Source: Candidatus Omnitrophota bacterium (GTDB taxonomy: Bacteria > Ratteibacteria > UBA8468 > B48-G9 > JAFGKM01). From it: 7,293 bases of DNA. Location of the stretch: assembly GCA_023818785.1 (NCBI GenBank), contig JAMWCO010000070.1, positions 1-7,293 on the forward strand, in the 5' to 3' direction. The position numbers and the translations under genes were made by a program. Of this stretch, positions 6,584 through 7,293 are shown piece after piece; the first letter of the stretch is position 1; each line of letters opens with the position of its first letter. Below the pieces are notes generated by a model, which was not told the DNA's origin, searched no databases, and saw only the letters and a program-made list of their open reading frames with translations.

Positions 6584-6853
6584 ATTTGATAAATAAATTT
6601 TAAACATAAAAAATTTTTTTGTCAAGTCAAATTTGCCACTTTAATTTTAAAAATTCTTCTTTTTTGTTGGTATCCTTTTCCCATACAGAAATTAAAAAAT
6701 CTGGATATTTTTATGGCAAGTTAGTCAAAATACATTGCCTCTTAATTTTAGCACCATAAATTTTAAAGAAAATTTAAGAATGATAAGGAAAGATAAAAAT
6801 TAAAATTGACTATGTGGTGAATTTGACCTATCAAGTTTTTTGTGATTATCATC
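6584..6853. other. Intergenic region between the mannosidase tail and the hydrogenase operon
   Basis: Besides the promoter, this A/T-rich stretch shows no convincing coding sequence and no G+C-rich terminator hairpin after the mannosidase stop. It contains an imperfect direct repeat of three blocks about 100 bases apart: AGTCAAA (6625-6631 and 6723-6729), TTGCC (6633-6637 and 6735-6739) and TTAATTTTA (6641-6649 and 6742-6750). The promoter-proximal copy begins at the edge of the -35 box. An A/T-only dyad with 8-base arms is at 6757-6776. Confidence 0.5.
6597..6625 (-). promoter_or_regulatory. Sigma-70 type promoter for the hydrogenase operon
   Basis: On the minus strand, TTGACA (6625-6620) is followed by 17 bases and then TAAAAT (6602-6597), a near-consensus bacterial promoter. 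Transcription would begin near 6590, giving a leader of about 25 bases before hydB. A second overlapping -35-like TTGACT lies 5 bases further upstream. The background is very A/T-rich, so the -10 box alone would mean little, but the exact -35, the spacing and the position before the operon make it convincing. Confidence 0.72.
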
Positions 6854-7293
6854 CTATATTTTAATTAAAAATGTTTTTATTTCAAATGGTTTAATTTTAA
6901 TATTATTTAATTCAACTTCATTTATTATATTTTCCATTAAATCTGTTTCATAAATATTTTTAAATTTAAAATTTATTCTAATACTTAATTTTTTTTCTTT
7001 ACCTTGGCTTTCAAAAATTCTCATTATATATCCACTTTTATTTTCTGCCATTTTAAAAGCAGATAAAAGAATTCCTTCTGTATCTATAGAAATAAATGAT
7101 TTTCCAACATTCTCATCACTCTTTACTATAAAAGAAAAAACAGGATTTATAAAATTGTAAGATAATTTAATAACTTCATCAATTTTTTCTGGTTTTAATG
7201 GAAGTATTAAAAATTCATAATAATGTGTACCATTATCATAACTACCAATATCTGGAATAAAACCACTTGCTTTTTCTGTTGGACTTCTTAATA
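6854..7293 (-). CDS. C-terminal part of a GH38-type alpha-mannosidase, N-terminus beyond window edge
   Basis: The frame is open from the right edge to a TAG at 6856-6854, giving 145 residues. The segment begins LRSPTEKASGF and continues with DIGSYDNGTHYYEFLILPL, GILLSAFKMAENKSGYIMRI and a final KPFEIKTFLIKI. These resemble the C-terminal beta-sandwich domain of glycoside hydrolase family 38 (LRSPT near the start of the domain, a 'lsalK.aE....ilRlyE' strand, and an ending of the 'pfEikT' form). The catalytic domain, with its nucleophile Asp and zinc ligands, lies outside the window, so activity cannot be judged. The role would be removing alpha-mannose residues from glycans. It is on the same strand as the hydrogenase operon but separated by 288 bases and a promoter, so it is probably a different transcription unit. 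Confidence 0.78.
   Translation of the reverse strand, partial: LRSPTEKASGFIPDIGSYDNGTHYYEFLILPLKPEKIDEVIKLSYNFINPVFSFIVKSDENVGKSFISIDTEGILLSAFKMAENKSGYIMRIFESQGKEKKLSIRINFKFKNIYETDLMENIINEVELNNIKIKPFEIKTFLIKI

Noticed and set aside
6757..6776. Dyad with 8-base arms (TAAATTTT/AAAATTTA) as a terminator for the mannosidase gene
   Set aside because: The stem is A/T only with no G+C pair and no clear T-tract, so it is expected by chance in this base composition.
6837..6853. Second Rex-like site (TTTGTGATTATCA) near the mannosidase stop
   Set aside because: Only one arm fits the consensus; the other arm lacks TTCACAA, and the position is over 200 bases from the promoter.

Overview
The window is A+T-rich (about 70% A+T by eye). 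It holds one long, tightly packed operon on the minus strand, preceded by the tail of an unrelated gene on the same strand. The best candidate promoter is a good bacterial sigma-70 type, and codon use favours AAA, GAA, TTA, ATT and AGA. All identifiable enzymes are oxygen-sensitive iron-sulfur or NiFe proteins. This suggests an anaerobic, low-GC, probably fermentative bacterium. The phylum cannot be fixed from this sequence, and I do not try to name it.

Layout in the direction of transcription (high to low coordinates): (1) 7293-6854, the C-terminal end of a GH38-type alpha-mannosidase; (2) 6853-6566, an intergenic region with a TTGACA-17-TAAAAT promoter (6625-6597) and a perfect Rex-like palindrome (6583-6566) touching the first start codon; (3) 6565-4716, a sulfhydrogenase-type diaphorase pair, HydB (two [4Fe-4S]) and HydG (FAD, NAD(P)H, [2Fe-2S]-like motif); (4) 4714-4223, a four-motif polyferredoxin of the HycB/CooF type; (5) 4226-1229, the core of a membrane-bound group 4 NiFe hydrogenase: NuoH-like membrane subunit, NuoB-like small subunit, NuoC-like subunit and NuoD-like large subunit with all four nickel-ligand cysteines; (6) 1247-1, a NuoL/MbhH-like ion-translocating antiporter subunit cut by the left edge. 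The eight operon genes overlap or are separated by at most 2 bases, with no terminator seen between them.

Together the genes read as a membrane-bound, energy-converting hydrogenase whose electron input module is the NAD(P)H diaphorase normally found with soluble group 3b hydrogenases. The likely path is NAD(P)H - FAD (HydG) - iron-sulfur clusters (HydB, polyferredoxin) - small subunit - NiFe site, coupled through NuoH-like and NuoL-like subunits to proton or sodium movement. A Rex-type operator would make the operon respond to the NADH/NAD+ ratio, which fits an enzyme that disposes of NADH electrons as H2, or takes up H2 to make NADH. The modular assignment is strong from motifs. The electron path, the direction of the reaction and the regulator are inference. 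The operon probably continues past the left edge, where further antiporter subunits and a NuoI-like protein might lie.
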